Notes: generated from the letters alone by a model not told the origin. DNA of 64,000 nucleotides from Kitasatospora sp. MAA19 (GCF_029894125.1 NZ_JARXYZ010000015.1:1-64000), one strand, 5' to 3'. Positions 34,893 through 42,798 are shown, numbered from the stretch's first letter. Program-made: numbers and translations.

Positions 34893-36155
34893 ATGGGCAC
34901 GGGTACGGCGGGAACGGCGGAGGGCGGCGGGCGCGAGCGCCCGATCGTGATCGTCGGGGCGTCCCTGGGCGGCGCCAAGGCCGCGGAGGCGCTGCGCGCG
35001 GCCGGCCACCAGGGCGGCATCGTCCTGATCGGCGAGGAGCACGAACGCCCGTACGAACGGCCGCCGCTGTCGAAGGGGTACCTGCTCGGCACGACGCCCC
35101 GGGAGAAGATCTACGTCCACCCGCCGCAGTGGTACGGGGAGAACGACATCACGCTGCGGCTGGGCACCTCGGTGGTCGCGATCGACCCGGCCGGGCACAC
35201 CGTGACGCTCGCCGACGACGGCCAGGTGGCGTACGCCAAGCTGCTGCTCACCACCGGCTCGGTGCCGCGCCGGCTGCCGGTGCCGGGCGAGGAGCAGGAC
35301 GGCGTGCTCTACCTGCGCCGGGCCGAGGACAGCGAGCGGATCAAGGCGGTGCTGCGGCCGGGCGCCCGGATCGCGGTGATCGGCGCGGGCTGGATCGGCC
35401 TGGAGGTGGCGGCCGCGGCCCGGGCGGCGGGCGCCGAGGTGACGGTGCTGGAGGCGGCCGAGCTCCCGCTGCTGCGCGTGCTCGGCCGCGAGGTCGCGCA
35501 GGTCTTCGCCGACCTGCACCGCGACCACGGCGTGGACCTGCGCTTCGGCGTCCAGGTGACCGAACTGACCGGCACCGGCGGCACGGTGAGCGGCGTGCGG
35601 CTGGGCGACGGCACGACGGTGGCGGCCGACGCGGTGGTCGTCGGCATCGGCATCTCCCCCGCGACCGGTCTGGCCGCGGCCGCCGGGCTGGAGGTCGACA
35701 ACGGGGTGAAGACCGACCAGCACCTGCGCACCTCCGACCCGGACGTCTACGCGGCCGGCGACGCCGCCAACGCCTTCCACCCGCTGTTCGGCAAGCACAT
35801 CCGGGTCGAGCACTGGGCCAACGCCGTCAACCAGCCGCAGACCGCCGCCCGCGCGATGCTCGGGCAGCCGGACGCGGTGTACGACCGGGTGCCGTACTTC
35901 TTCAGCGACCAGTACGACCTGGGCATGGAGTACGTCGGCTACGTCGAACCGGGCGGCTACGACCGGGTGGTGTTCCGCGGCGATCCGGCCACCCGCGAGT
36001 TCATCGCGCTCTGGCTGGCCGACGGCCGGGTGCTGGCGGGGATGAACGTCAACGTCTGGGACGTCACCGACCCGATCCGCGAACTGATCGTGTCCAAGCG
36101 TGTGGTGGCTGCCGACCGCCTGGCGGACCCGAACGTCCCCTTCGGCGATGCCTGA
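34893..36155 (+). CDS. FAD-dependent ferredoxin reductase (BphA4/ThcD-like)
   Basis: 420 residues; ATG at 34893 behind GAGGAG. The FAD motif is VIVGASLGGAKAAEALRAAG (about residues 19-38), the NAD motif GAGWIGLEVA begins at 164, and DVYAAGDAA marks the second FAD contact. The C-terminal reductase domain carries the typical FRGDPATREFIALWL segment. The family passes electrons from NAD(P)H to ferredoxins serving P450s or dioxygenases. The coding region from 35948 to 36086 is repeated almost perfectly at 40084, and its last 23 codons differ from that copy. The 3' end has therefore evidently been exchanged. Confidence 0.93.
   Translation: MGTGTAGTAEGGGRERPIVIVGASLGGAKAAEALRAAGHQGGIVLIGEEHERPYERPPLSKGYLLGTTPREKIYVHPPQWYGENDITLRLGTSVVAIDPAGHTVTLADDGQVAYAKLLLTTGSVPRRLPVPGEEQDGVLYLRRAEDSERIKAVLRPGARIAVIGAGWIGLEVAAAARAAGAEVTVLEAAELPLLRVLGREVAQVFADLHRDHGVDLRFGVQVTELTGTGGTVSGVRLGDGTTVAADAVVVGIGISPATGLAAAAGLEVDNGVKTDQHLRTSDPDVYAAGDAANAFHPLFGKHIRVEHWANAVNQPQTAARAMLGQPDAVYDRVPYFFSDQYDLGMEYVGYVEPGGYDRVVFRGDPATREFIALWLADGRVLAGMNVNVWDVTDPIRELIVSKRVVAADRLADPNVPFGDA
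35948..36086 (+). repeat. Left copy of 139-bp direct repeat (reductase 3' region)
   Basis: It matches 40084-40222 with one mismatch (36009 C versus T), 4136 bp apart, and encodes the conserved reductase segment GGYDRVVFRGDPATREFI onward. Together the two copies bracket the small-gene island. Confidence 0.95.
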
Positions 36156-36188
36156 GACACGGCGCCCTGGTCGGCGAGAGACCAACCG

Positions 36189-36233
36189 AGGCCCCGTCCG
36201 TGCACTGCCGAGGGATGCGCACGGACGGGGCCT
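36189..36233. terminator. Bidirectional terminator between reductase and GNAT genes
   Basis: AGGCCCCGTCCGTGC pairs perfectly with GCACGGACGGGGCCT (15 bp, 15-nt loop). It separates the convergent reductase and GNAT stops. Confidence 0.8.
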
Positions 36234-36242
36234 GTTCAGTGG

Positions 36243-36803
36243 TCAGGGCTCCACCCGGCGCGCGTAGACCCCTTCGGCGAGCAGGGAGAAGCCGTGCCGC
36301 GCCCAGGCCCGGCGCAGCTTCTCCATCGCCTCCTCGTCCGGCCGCCGCACCTCGGGGTCATCCGAGTCGAAGCTGCACGGCTCGTCCGGCCCGTGGTCGT
36401 GGATCGGGGCCGGGTAGCAGACGGCAAGCGCCCCCGGCACGGCCAGGCGGCGGAGGGCCTCGACCGCCAAGCGCATCCCAACTCCCTTCCCCCGCCACTC
36501 GGCCGAGACCTCGACGGACTCCAGCAGGAGCAGCAGCGAGGGGCGGATCTCTGCCAGCACCGGGACGAGTCCTCCGTCCTCGGTGAAGATCACGCGGGGG
36601 ATGCGGTCGAGCAGGCCGGGGTCCTGCCTCAACGCCTCGCGGGGGTTCGGCGTGGCTCCCGGGATGACTCGGGTGATGTCGGCGGTGCCGAAGACCTTGG
36701 CTCCGTTCTCGTAGAAGCTGGCCCGCCAGCGGTCCGCCTTCGCCGACCAGTCCACGTCGGCGAAGTGGCGCGACTCGTACGAGATGACGAGACGATCGGC
36801 CAT
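36243..36803 (-). CDS. GNAT-fold acetyltransferase-like protein
   Basis: 186 residues from ATG 36803 (GGGAGAG upstream). The acetyl-CoA binding signature is VEVSAEWRGKGVGMRLAVEA, followed by LAVCYPAPIHDHGPD. The N-terminal half (ISYESRHFADVDWSAKADRW) is not typical, so the acceptor is unknown. It is the leftmost gene of the island bracketed by the reductase repeats and lies just downstream of a strong hairpin. Confidence 0.8.
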   Translation of the reverse strand: MADRLVISYESRHFADVDWSAKADRWRASFYENGAKVFGTADITRVIPGATPNPREALRQDPGLLDRIPRVIFTEDGGLVPVLAEIRPSLLLLLESVEVSAEWRGKGVGMRLAVEALRRLAVPGALAVCYPAPIHDHGPDEPCSFDSDDPEVRRPDEEAMEKLRRAWARHGFSLLAEGVYARRVEP

Positions 36804-36826
36804 CGGCGCTCTCCCTTGCAAGTGGG

Positions 36827-36862
36827 GGCAGGCCCCTCGCCAACACGCGCGAGGGGCCTGCC
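36827..36862 (-). terminator. Hairpin between micro-ORFs and GNAT gene
   Basis: GGCAGGCCCCTCGC pairs perfectly with GCGAGGGGCCTGCC (14 bp, 8-nt loop). It is downstream of the 33-residue micro-ORF and about 24 nt before the GNAT start. It may act as a terminator or attenuator. Confidence 0.7.
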
Positions 36863-36878
36863 AGTGTTTCAGGAACCG

Positions 36879-36980
36879 CTACTGCTGCGGCGGGGTCGGC
36901 TCCGGCGCGGGCTTACCCGCGTGCTTCGGCGGCGGCTTCTCGTTGCCCTTGTGCTTGGACACGATGATCTCGACGCGCAT
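36879..36980 (-). CDS. 33-residue micro-protein
   Basis: ATG at 36980 with GGAGGAG 9 nt upstream. It encodes RVEIIVSKHKGNEKPPP followed by a Lys/Pro-rich tail ending PTPPQQ. The strong ribosome site and tandem neighbour support expression. No family is recognised; a small peptide product is possible. It lacks Cys, Ser/Thr-rich cores or a typical RiPP leader. Confidence 0.5.
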   Translation of the reverse strand: MRVEIIVSKHKGNEKPPPKHAGKPAPEPTPPQQ

Positions 36981-36993
36981 GGGGTGACTCCTC

Positions 36994-37083
36994 CTACTCG
37001 ACGGGGATGTTGGCGGTGGTGGCGACGTCCGCCGGCATGGCTCCGGGCGGCCGCTCGGGCTTCTTCTCCGGGTCGTGGCCCAT
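36994..37083 (-). CDS. 29-residue micro-protein
   Basis: ATG at 37083 with GAGGAGTGA upstream. It reads GHDPEKKPERPPGAMPADVA and ends in NIPVE. It lies 13 nt upstream of the 33-residue ORF and is probably co-translated with it. Short, charged and Pro-rich; function unknown. It could be a precursor or regulatory peptide, but nothing in it is diagnostic. Confidence 0.45.
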   Translation of the reverse strand: MGHDPEKKPERPPGAMPADVATTANIPVE

Positions 37084-37151
37084 ACTGGTCACTCCTCACA
37101 CTGTGAGGTCCCGACCGCCGGATGGCGGCCGGGCCGTTCGGTGTTGCGGAC

Positions 37152-37197
37152 CCCGCTCCGATCGGTGTGCTGTCCAAGGAACGCCGATCGGGGCGGG
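37152..37197 (-). terminator. Stem-loop between the three-gene operon and the micro-ORFs
   Basis: CCCGCTCCGATCGG pairs with CCGATCGGGGCGGG (one G-U pair) around an 18-nt loop. It lies 50 nt past the stop of the 37247-37435 gene and 69 nt before the micro-ORF pair. It could be a terminator or an attenuator controlling the micro-ORFs. Confidence 0.6.
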
Positions 37198-37246
37198 AGC
37201 TTCGGGCCCCCGCGCGCCACGGGGGAACGACGCACGGACGGAAGTC

Positions 37247-37435
37247 TCAGTGGGGCAGCCGCCAGCCCAGGGCGGCCATGCACAGCAGTCCAGCCACGAC
37301 GTAGGCCAAGACCTCAGCCCGGGTAGGCGGGGCGCGGTCAGCCCGTTCTGCGACCTCCCGGTACTCGGCCATCAGCCTGCCCAGGTCGGCCGCCGTGACC
37401 TGGTAGCCGGACCGGGGCGGCTCCTGGCCGCTCAC
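37247..37435 (-). CDS. Small membrane protein of the island operon
   Basis: 62 residues; the GTG at 37435 overlaps the stop of the upstream 49-residue ORF (GTGA). The soluble N-terminus (SGQEPPRSGYQVTAADLGRL) leads to a C-terminal transmembrane helix (VLAYVVAGLLCMAALGWRL). It is the last of three coupled genes. Family unknown. Confidence 0.65.
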   Translation of the reverse strand: MSGQEPPRSGYQVTAADLGRLMAEYREVAERADRAPPTRAEVLAYVVAGLLCMAALGWRLPH

Positions 37436-37581
37436 GTCCGCATCCAGACCGGCAGGGAGTTGATCAGGTGCGTACGCTCCCGCAGCCTGGCCAACGTCTC
37501 GGACTCGGCAGGTTCCAGCGCGGGAGCGCCGGTATCGTCCTGCTCGGTCTCTACCGCCTCGTCCGCCTCGTCGCCGCTCAC
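37432..37581 (-). CDS. 49-residue acidic protein of the island operon
   Basis: The GTG at 37581 overlaps the stop of the 37578-37910 gene, and its TGA overlaps the next GTG. It encodes a Glu/Asp-rich N-terminus (SGDEADEAVETEQDDTGAP) and an amphipathic end (LARLRERTHLINSLPVWMRT). Double coupling supports it as a real gene. No family is recognised. Confidence 0.6.
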   Translation of the reverse strand: MSGDEADEAVETEQDDTGAPALEPAESETLARLRERTHLINSLPVWMRT

Positions 37582-37910
37582 GACGCGAGCAGCTTGCGCA
37601 CGTGCTCCGGAACCTCCACCCGGTCCGGCAGGCCCAACTCGGCGAGTTGGTCAAGCATCGGCCCCGTCAGCTCCCCGCGCAGCAGACGGCCGGAACACCA
37701 GGCGTGGGCCGCCACGTGCTTGGCGAACGCCTCGGCCTGCGGGAGGTTCATCCGGAGCTGCACGAGCGCGCCGCGCTCGCTGGCCATCGGGAGCACCGAC
37801 ACGTTCGGGAGGCCCGCCAGTCGCGCCGCCACCTCGACGGCGTCAGCTGCACGCTCCGCCTTGGCGCGGTTGGCCTGCGCCAACCCCTGTAGGTCCGTCG
37901 TCTGCGACAT
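37578..37910 (-). CDS. Hypothetical protein, first gene of the coupled trio
   Basis: 110 residues from ATG 37910 (SQTTDLQGLAQANRAKAERA). Helical at first, then alpha/beta (SVLPMASERGALVQLRMNLP, EAFAKHVAAHAWCSG). The codon bias is clear but base composition is visibly less GC-rich than the flanks. The stop overlaps the next start. Family not recognised; its position next to XRE/DUF5753 regulators is common for streptomycete accessory DNA. Confidence 0.7.
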   Translation of the reverse strand: MSQTTDLQGLAQANRAKAERAADAVEVAARLAGLPNVSVLPMASERGALVQLRMNLPQAEAFAKHVAAHAWCSGRLLRGELTGPMLDQLAELGLPDRVEVPEHVRKLLAS

Positions 37911-38004
37911 GGCCTCGGCTCCCGTCTCCAACTCTGATCTGTAGTCAGGACGTAGGGATGCCCAAGGACGCAGCGCCACGAAGTTCTCTGGACTTCTATG
38001 CCGA

Positions 38005-38856
38005 TCACTCCAGGGCGTTAATCACCTCTGAGATCAAGGCCCGGGCAGCCGCCCCGTACACCGCCAGAGAGGCCAGCTCACCGAACGCCCGAACGTACTG
38101 CTTGACCTCCGTTGGCGCGGTAACGGTCACAGCAGCAGTCAGCAGTTCCACGTGCACTCGCTGATCGTCAAAGACGTTAAACGCCTCCAGGGTCCACATC
38201 TCGCGTCGGGCAGAGAACGGCACGATGCCGAGCGACACCCGAGGAAGGCTCATCAGCGCCAGCAAGTAACCGAGCTGGCCGGCCATGGTCTGCGAGTCGC
38301 CCACCTGGTTGCGCAACACCGACTCCTCGATCAGGACGGCGAACCGGTGGTCACCCTCCCGAACCACGCCGTCCGAACGGGCCAGCCGTGCCGCCACGGC
38401 CTCCGCCACGTCGTCAGGGGTCTGATGAAACCGGGTGATAGCCCGTAGCAACGCCGTCGCGTAAGGCTCGGTTTGGAACAGCCCCGGGATGACGTTGGAG
38501 CAGTAGACGCGAAAGAGCCGGGTGCGCTGGTACAGCGGCACACGGGACTCCTGCACCCGCCGCAGGCCCGCCCGTTGGACTCGACGCCACTCGACGTACA
38601 TCGTGTCAGCGGCACGCGATGCCGCGATCAGGTCGTCAGTCTGATCGTCGGCACCGCACGCCGAGCACCACGCCCGAATATCCATGTCGGACGGCGGAGT
38701 TGTTCCGTTGGCAATGCGGGACACTTTGGACCCCTGCCAGCCTGTGCGCACGGCGATATCCACCTGCTTGAGCCCAGCGTCCTGACGGAGCTCCCGCAGC
38801 CGTGCGGCCACCGCATCGCGGGCCGCTTGAACGCTGGAAGAAGGGGATCGAGCCAT
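38005..38856 (-). CDS. XRE-family regulator with DUF5753 (Scr1-type)
   Basis: 283 residues from ATG 38856. The N-terminal helix-turn-helix is AGLKQVDIAVRTGWQGSKVS. The C-terminal DUF5753 domain is clear: YSNVIPGLFQTEPYA-like CSNVIPGLFQTEPYATALLR, FAVLIEESVLRNQVGDSQTM, LPRVSLGIVPF. These regulators are widespread in streptomycetes, often paired with small DUF397- or DUF6879-type genes. It begins 13 nt after the DUF6879-like stop and so is co-transcribed. Confidence 0.9.
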   Translation of the reverse strand: MARSPSSSVQAARDAVAARLRELRQDAGLKQVDIAVRTGWQGSKVSRIANGTTPPSDMDIRAWCSACGADDQTDDLIAASRAADTMYVEWRRVQRAGLRRVQESRVPLYQRTRLFRVYCSNVIPGLFQTEPYATALLRAITRFHQTPDDVAEAVAARLARSDGVVREGDHRFAVLIEESVLRNQVGDSQTMAGQLGYLLALMSLPRVSLGIVPFSARREMWTLEAFNVFDDQRVHVELLTAAVTVTAPTEVKQYVRAFGELASLAVYGAAARALISEVINALE

Positions 38857-38869
38857 GGATTTGAGAGCG

Positions 38870-39394
38870 TCAGACCTCGAAGTCCTGGTGAGGAACTCCG
38901 CGCTCCCACACCGCCTCAAAGGCGTCTACGCAGCGCTTGACCACCTCGGGGTCGTCGCTCATCACGTTGCCCAAGAACGAGCCGTCGCCGGAGAACAGGC
39001 CGAACTTCGCCACCCTGCCATCGAACAGCCACAGGTCATTGCCCGGCAGCATCAGGTCAGAAGCGAGCCGCCGGGGCAGCCAGCGGACCGACTCCCCCGC
39101 AGCGATGTTCTGGAAGGTGCACGAGTGCTCGTACCGGATGTAGTCGGTCACGGGCACCGAGACGACCCGGGCCCGGCGGAACGCCACTCCCCGGGCGACC
39201 GCTTCCGAAACCGTCGTCAGGAAGGGATTCCACCAGGACGCCCGGTCGTCCGGGTCATGGCGGTGCCCGGCCTTCCACGCGGCGAAGTCGGCGTCTTCCT
39301 CCTCGACGCCGTACACGTCGCGCATCTCCAGGTGGACGGCGCTGTATCGGCTGTCCGCCAGCAACTCAGCGAACGTCGGCACCTTCAGCGACAC
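38870..39394 (-). CDS. DUF6879-like protein paired with the XRE regulator
   Basis: 174 residues from GTG 39394 (SLKVPTFAELLADSRYSAVH). The pattern HLEMRDVYGVE, ARGVAFRRARVVSVPVTDYI, RYEHSCTFQNIAAGESVRWL and LWLFDGRVAKFGLFSGDGSF fits the DUF6879 group often found beside XRE/DUF5753 regulators. It may be the effector partner of a toxin-antitoxin-like or signalling pair; that is inference. It overlaps the upstream gene by 29 nt. Confidence 0.85.
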   Translation of the reverse strand: MSLKVPTFAELLADSRYSAVHLEMRDVYGVEEEDADFAAWKAGHRHDPDDRASWWNPFLTTVSEAVARGVAFRRARVVSVPVTDYIRYEHSCTFQNIAAGESVRWLPRRLASDLMLPGNDLWLFDGRVAKFGLFSGDGSFLGNVMSDDPEVVKRCVDAFEAVWERGVPHQDFEV

Positions 39395-39608
39395 TGCAAG
39401 CCTCCCTGATAGCGGCCACCATCCGGGCAGGCACCCGGACGACCGCCTCGGACTCCGGGATGTGCCCCACCGTGAGGCACTCGACCTCGGTGTCGGCGTC
39501 GGCCTTCCACCCCTGAATCACAATGTCGCGCGTCTCCGGGTCCACCCAAACAGTGGGGCAGTTCTCCCCATTCGTGTTGGGGTCCTTGGCGATGAACACT
39601 AGCTTCAC
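39366..39608 (-). CDS. 80-residue hypothetical protein
   Basis: GTG start at 39608 (KLVFIAKDPNTNGENCPTVW). It is strand-rich (DIVIQGWKADADTEVECLTV, VVRVPARMVAAIREA) and resembles short streptomycete proteins placed upstream of DUF6879/XRE pairs. It overlaps the next gene, so it is part of the same operon. Confidence 0.75.
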   Translation of the reverse strand: MKLVFIAKDPNTNGENCPTVWVDPETRDIVIQGWKADADTEVECLTVGHIPESEAVVRVPARMVAAIREACSVAEGADVR

Positions 39609-39748
39609 GCTGGCCTCCGTTGGAGGTCCCTTCCGCGATGTTCTACGCGGTTCAGCCGACGGAGTACCCATTGACGGGCCATGCGAAGCACAGGACCTCG
39701 GTCCCCGGTCGGCATGAGCTTCGATCCCCGTCTCGGTCGCGCGCCGCC

Positions 39749-39907
39749 TCACGCCCCGATCGCCCCCTCCAGCTGCCGATACAGCGCCCAGTCCTCGGTC
39801 CGCTGCCGGGCGTGAACATCCTTGCCGCAAGCGGCGTGGCCCTCCCGCTCACACCAGAAGCACGGCTTGTCGGCGGACTCCGCCCCGCGCTTCCGCTTTC
39901 TGGCCAT
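39749..39907 (-). CDS. 52-residue putative zinc-knuckle protein
   Basis: ATG at 39907. A basic lead (ARKRKRGAESADK) is followed by CFWCEREGHAACGKDVHARQ, where two CxxC-type Cys, His, Cys and His could form one zinc site. Such mini-proteins are common in actinomycete mobile DNA. Upstream (39908-40083, minus strand) a short coding-like stretch, RQRRQFARLVAQLGVALTDE, may be the remnant of another gene. Confidence 0.6.
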   Translation of the reverse strand: MARKRKRGAESADKPCFWCEREGHAACGKDVHARQRTEDWALYRQLEGAIGA

Positions 39908-40083
39908 CACTGCACCCCCAACGCGCCCGAGCGCCCGCTCGGCCAGCCTGACTGACCGACAGAGGCCCGTCCGACTCCTCGTCTGTAAGGGCGACACCGA
40001 GCTGTGCGACCAGCCGCGCGAACTGCCTGCGCTGGCGGTCCAGTACACCGAAAGGCGGGTGCGCGGCAGGCTGCCCAGTGGAG

Positions 40084-40222
40084 ACCGGGCGGCTACGACC
40101 GGGTGGTGTTCCGCGGCGATCCGGCCACCCGCGAGTTCATCGCGTTCTGGCTGGCCGACGGCCGGGTGCTGGCGGGGATGAACGTCAACGTCTGGGACGT
40201 CACCGACCCGATCCGCGAACTG
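40084..40222 (+). repeat. Right copy of 139-bp direct repeat
   Basis: Nearly identical to 35948-36086. It begins exactly where reductase-like coding resumes and continues into a different reductase C-terminus. Confidence 0.95.
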
Positions 40223-40291
40223 GTCCGCTCCGGGCGGGCGGTGGACCCGAAGGCGCTCGCCGACCCGGGCGTACCGCTCGGCGAGCTGTAG
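40084..40291 (+). pseudogene. Displaced 3' end of a ferredoxin reductase gene
   Basis: In frame it reads GGYDRVVFRGDPATREFIAF and ends PKALADPGVPLGEL, then TAG. There is no start or upstream reductase sequence; the first 46 codons match the intact gene at 34893-36155, the rest diverges. This is the tail left behind when the island was inserted or recombined. Confidence 0.9.
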
Positions 40292-40330
40292 GGCCGGTCG
40301 TCGGCCCCCACCGGTGGCGGATCCGGCGGT

Positions 40331-41205
40331 TCACACCTGGCCGGAGTCCACGAGGTGCCCACCGGTGGGTCCGAGGCTCGGACCGTCGCCGCTTCCTCCC
40401 GCGGCGGCCTCCGCTACGACCCGCCTGCCCCGCCTCGACCTACGGCGGCCGGGCCGTGCGGGGTCCGCCGCCTCGCTCATCCGGTGCGCCAGGTAGACCG
40501 GCAGCGCCGACAGCACGATGAGTGCGGAGGCGACCACGTCCACCACCGGCCCCTGGTTCGGCCGGGCCAGGTTGTCGTAGATCCACAGCGGCAGGGTCCG
40601 GGTGCCGGGGCCCGCGGTGAAGGTCGTCACCACGATCTCGTCGAAGGACAGTGCGAAGGCCAGCAGCGCGCCCGCCAGGAGCGCGCCGCGCACCGCCGGG
40701 AGCGTCACGTACCAGAACGTCTGGAAGGTGTGCGCCCCCAGGTCCGCCGACGCGTCCTCGCTGCTCGACGGCAGCCGGCGCAGCCGTGCCGAGACGTTGT
40801 TGAAGACCACCACGATGCAGAACGTCGCATGGCCGACGACGACGGTGAACATGCCGAAGCCGATCCCGAGCGGCACCAGCACGGTGCGGAACGCGGCGTT
40901 CAACGCGATGCCGGTGACGATGCCGGGCAGCGCGATCGGCAGGATCAGCAGGAACGACACCGTCTGCCGTCCGAAGAAGCGGTAGCGCGTCGCCGCGAAC
41001 GCGGCCGTGGTGCCGAGTACCAGCGCCACCGCGGTCGCGCCCAGCCCGGCACGTACGGACGTCCACAGCGCGTCCCGCAGGCCCACGAGCCGGCCGCCGC
41101 CCGCCACGCCGCGGACCACCAGCGCAGGCTGAAGCCGGTGGGCGGCCACGCGAAGGAGCGGGAGGCGTTGAACGAGTTCACCACCACGACCAGCAGCGGC
41201 TCCCG
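40331..41205 (-). pseudogene. Broken ABC-transporter permease (PotC/spermidine-putrescine type)
   Basis: The main frame encodes GLRDALWTSVRAGLGATAVA, the LPGIVTGIALNAAF and GHATFCIVVVFNNVSARL motifs, and the EAA-like loop ASADLGAHTFQTFWYVTLP. The preceding part (LLVVVVNSFNASRSFAWPPT) lies in another frame, joined near 41085-41110, so a frameshift is present. The first transmembrane segment is also missing, the frame beginning abruptly beside the next gene's stop. No ATPase or binding-protein partner remains. Confidence 0.85.
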
Positions 41206-41210
41206 AGAGG

Positions 41211-42194
41211 TCAGCCGACCGGGACGCCGGGGTTGACCAGACCCCGCCCCCCGGTGACGGTGTTGCCCGGGCCGATCGTCACCGGGCAGGCGGCGGCGTA
41301 GTCGGTCACGTCGATCGCGTACCGGTCCGGCCCGGTGGCGCCGGTGAGGTCGGAGCGGTTGCCCCGGAACACCGTGCCGCAGCCCCAGCCGGGTTGGACG
41401 CTGTGGGTCTGGAAGCCGTCGTCGGTGGTGCGCACGCCGGTGTTGTTCTCGACGACGTAGCCGTTGCCCTTCACGTCGACCCAGGAGTCGTCGTAGTTGC
41501 GGCCGGTGAGGCCGTCGCCGTCGAAGGAGTTGCCGGAGACCAGGCCGCCGGTGGTGCCCTCCTTGAGGTCGACGTTCTCGGCGCCGATGTTCGGGCCGAA
41601 GGTGTTGCCGATGATCCGCACGTAGTCGCTGCGGTCGGCGAGGGTGTTGGCGGTGCCGACGTAGACGCCCTCGCCCATGCCGTCCCGGTTCAGGCCGGTG
41701 TCGTGGATGCGCGAGTTGCGCAGCGTGCCGTGCGCGCTGGAGTTGCGGAAGTGCACGCCCTCCATGGTGGTGTGATGGATCGTCACGCCGTCGATCACCA
41801 CGTAGTTCGCGGCGTCCGTCATGATGCCCTTCTGGGCGCCGGTGACGGTCAGGCCCTGGACGGTCCAGTAGCTCGCACCGTTGAGGTAGAGGCCGTAGCC
41901 GCCGCCGGTCGGGGTGGTGAGCACGGCCTTGGCCGAGCCGCTGAGGGTGATCCGGGCGGCGGCGGTGCCGGGCGCGGTGGCCTTGAAGTTGCCGGTGTAG
42001 GTGCCGTCCGCGAGTTGGATGGTCTGGCCGGGCACGGCGGCCGCGAGCGCCGCCTGGAGCTGCTTGGTGGTGGTGACCTTGACGACGGCGGCCGCCGTCG
42101 GATCGGCGACGGCGGAGGGCGCGCAGCCGAGGGCGAGTGCGGTCAGCGCGGCGCCGACGGCGAGGGTACGGCGGGCGGAGGTGGGGGAGGTCAC
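41211..42194 (-). CDS. Secreted right-handed beta-helix protein (pectate-lyase-like)
   Basis: 327 residues from GTG 42194 (GGAG upstream). The signal peptide TSPTSARRTLAVGAALTALA ends near PSAVA. The body has repeated short strands and polar turns (GLYLNGASYWTVQGLTVTGA, DGVTIHHTTMEGVHFRNSSA, IIGNTFGPNIGAENVDLKEG), typical of polysaccharide-lyase or Ig-like beta-helix enzymes. Catalytic residues cannot be assigned. It is probably exported to act on plant or microbial polysaccharide. Confidence 0.87.
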   Translation of the reverse strand: MTSPTSARRTLAVGAALTALALGCAPSAVADPTAAAVVKVTTTKQLQAALAAAVPGQTIQLADGTYTGNFKATAPGTAAARITLSGSAKAVLTTPTGGGYGLYLNGASYWTVQGLTVTGAQKGIMTDAANYVVIDGVTIHHTTMEGVHFRNSSAHGTLRNSRIHDTGLNRDGMGEGVYVGTANTLADRSDYVRIIGNTFGPNIGAENVDLKEGTTGGLVSGNSFDGDGLTGRNYDDSWVDVKGNGYVVENNTGVRTTDDGFQTHSVQPGWGCGTVFRGNRSDLTGATGPDRYAIDVTDYAAACPVTIGPGNTVTGGRGLVNPGVPVG

Positions 42195-42326
42195 GGACGG
42201 TGCTCCTACGGGGTGGGGGGAAGGAACAGGCCGGGCCCCCACAATGGACTGGACCATTCCGGGCGTCAAGACCGCCTGCGGTCGGCGATACTGGGATTCC
42301 GGGGGCGATGCGGGCAAGGAGGCACG

Positions 42327-42743
42327 GTGGGCGGTACGGCCGGGTTCGCCGTGGTGGTGTTCGGTGCGCTGGGCGGCGTGGTCGCCTACCTCGCCGGGGT
42401 CGTCGGGCTGCGCGAGCTGCGACGGCTGCGCCGGGTCGGCGTCCCGGCCCTGGCGCTGGTGCGCGCCCGCGTCCCCACGCCTGAGGACCGCGCGCTTCCG
42501 CCGCGCCCGCTGCTGCAGTTCGAGACCGCGGACGGCCGGGTGGTGGAGGTCTTCTCCCCCGTCCCGTCCACCCCGCGCCACCCGCTGCCGGACGGCGGCC
42601 ACGTGCCGGTCCGCTACGACCCGGCCGATCCCCGGCAGGTCCTGGTGGACGGCCACGAGCGCAGGCCGCTGGAGTACGCCTTCGTGGCGCTCGGGCTGCT
42701 GATGGTGCTGACCTCGATCACCCTGGCACTCGCCGTCCGCTGA
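42327..42743 (+). CDS. DUF3592-type membrane protein
   Basis: 138 residues from GTG 42327 with AAGGAGG 5 nt upstream. Two transmembrane helices (GFAVVVFGALGGVVAYLAGV and FVALGLLMVLTSITLALAV) flank a soluble domain (LLQFETADGRVVEVFSPVPS, VPVRYDPADPRQVLVDG). This is the DUF3592 layout common in streptomycetes. Function unknown. It diverges from the beta-helix gene. Confidence 0.87.
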   Translation: MGGTAGFAVVVFGALGGVVAYLAGVVGLRELRRLRRVGVPALALVRARVPTPEDRALPPRPLLQFETADGRVVEVFSPVPSTPRHPLPDGGHVPVRYDPADPRQVLVDGHERRPLEYAFVALGLLMVLTSITLALAVR

Positions 42744-42798
42744 GGCTCCGCGCCGATGGTGCCGCGCAGGTGGTGCTCCTCTCCTCGGTCCGATCGTT

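Noticed and set aside
37152-37197. Riboswitch upstream of micro-ORFs
   Set aside because: A single stem-loop with no recognisable aptamer core; recorded only as terminator or attenuator.
36087-40083. Classic integrative plasmid (AICE)
   Set aside because: No integrase, excisionase, replication or tra genes are visible within the repeats.
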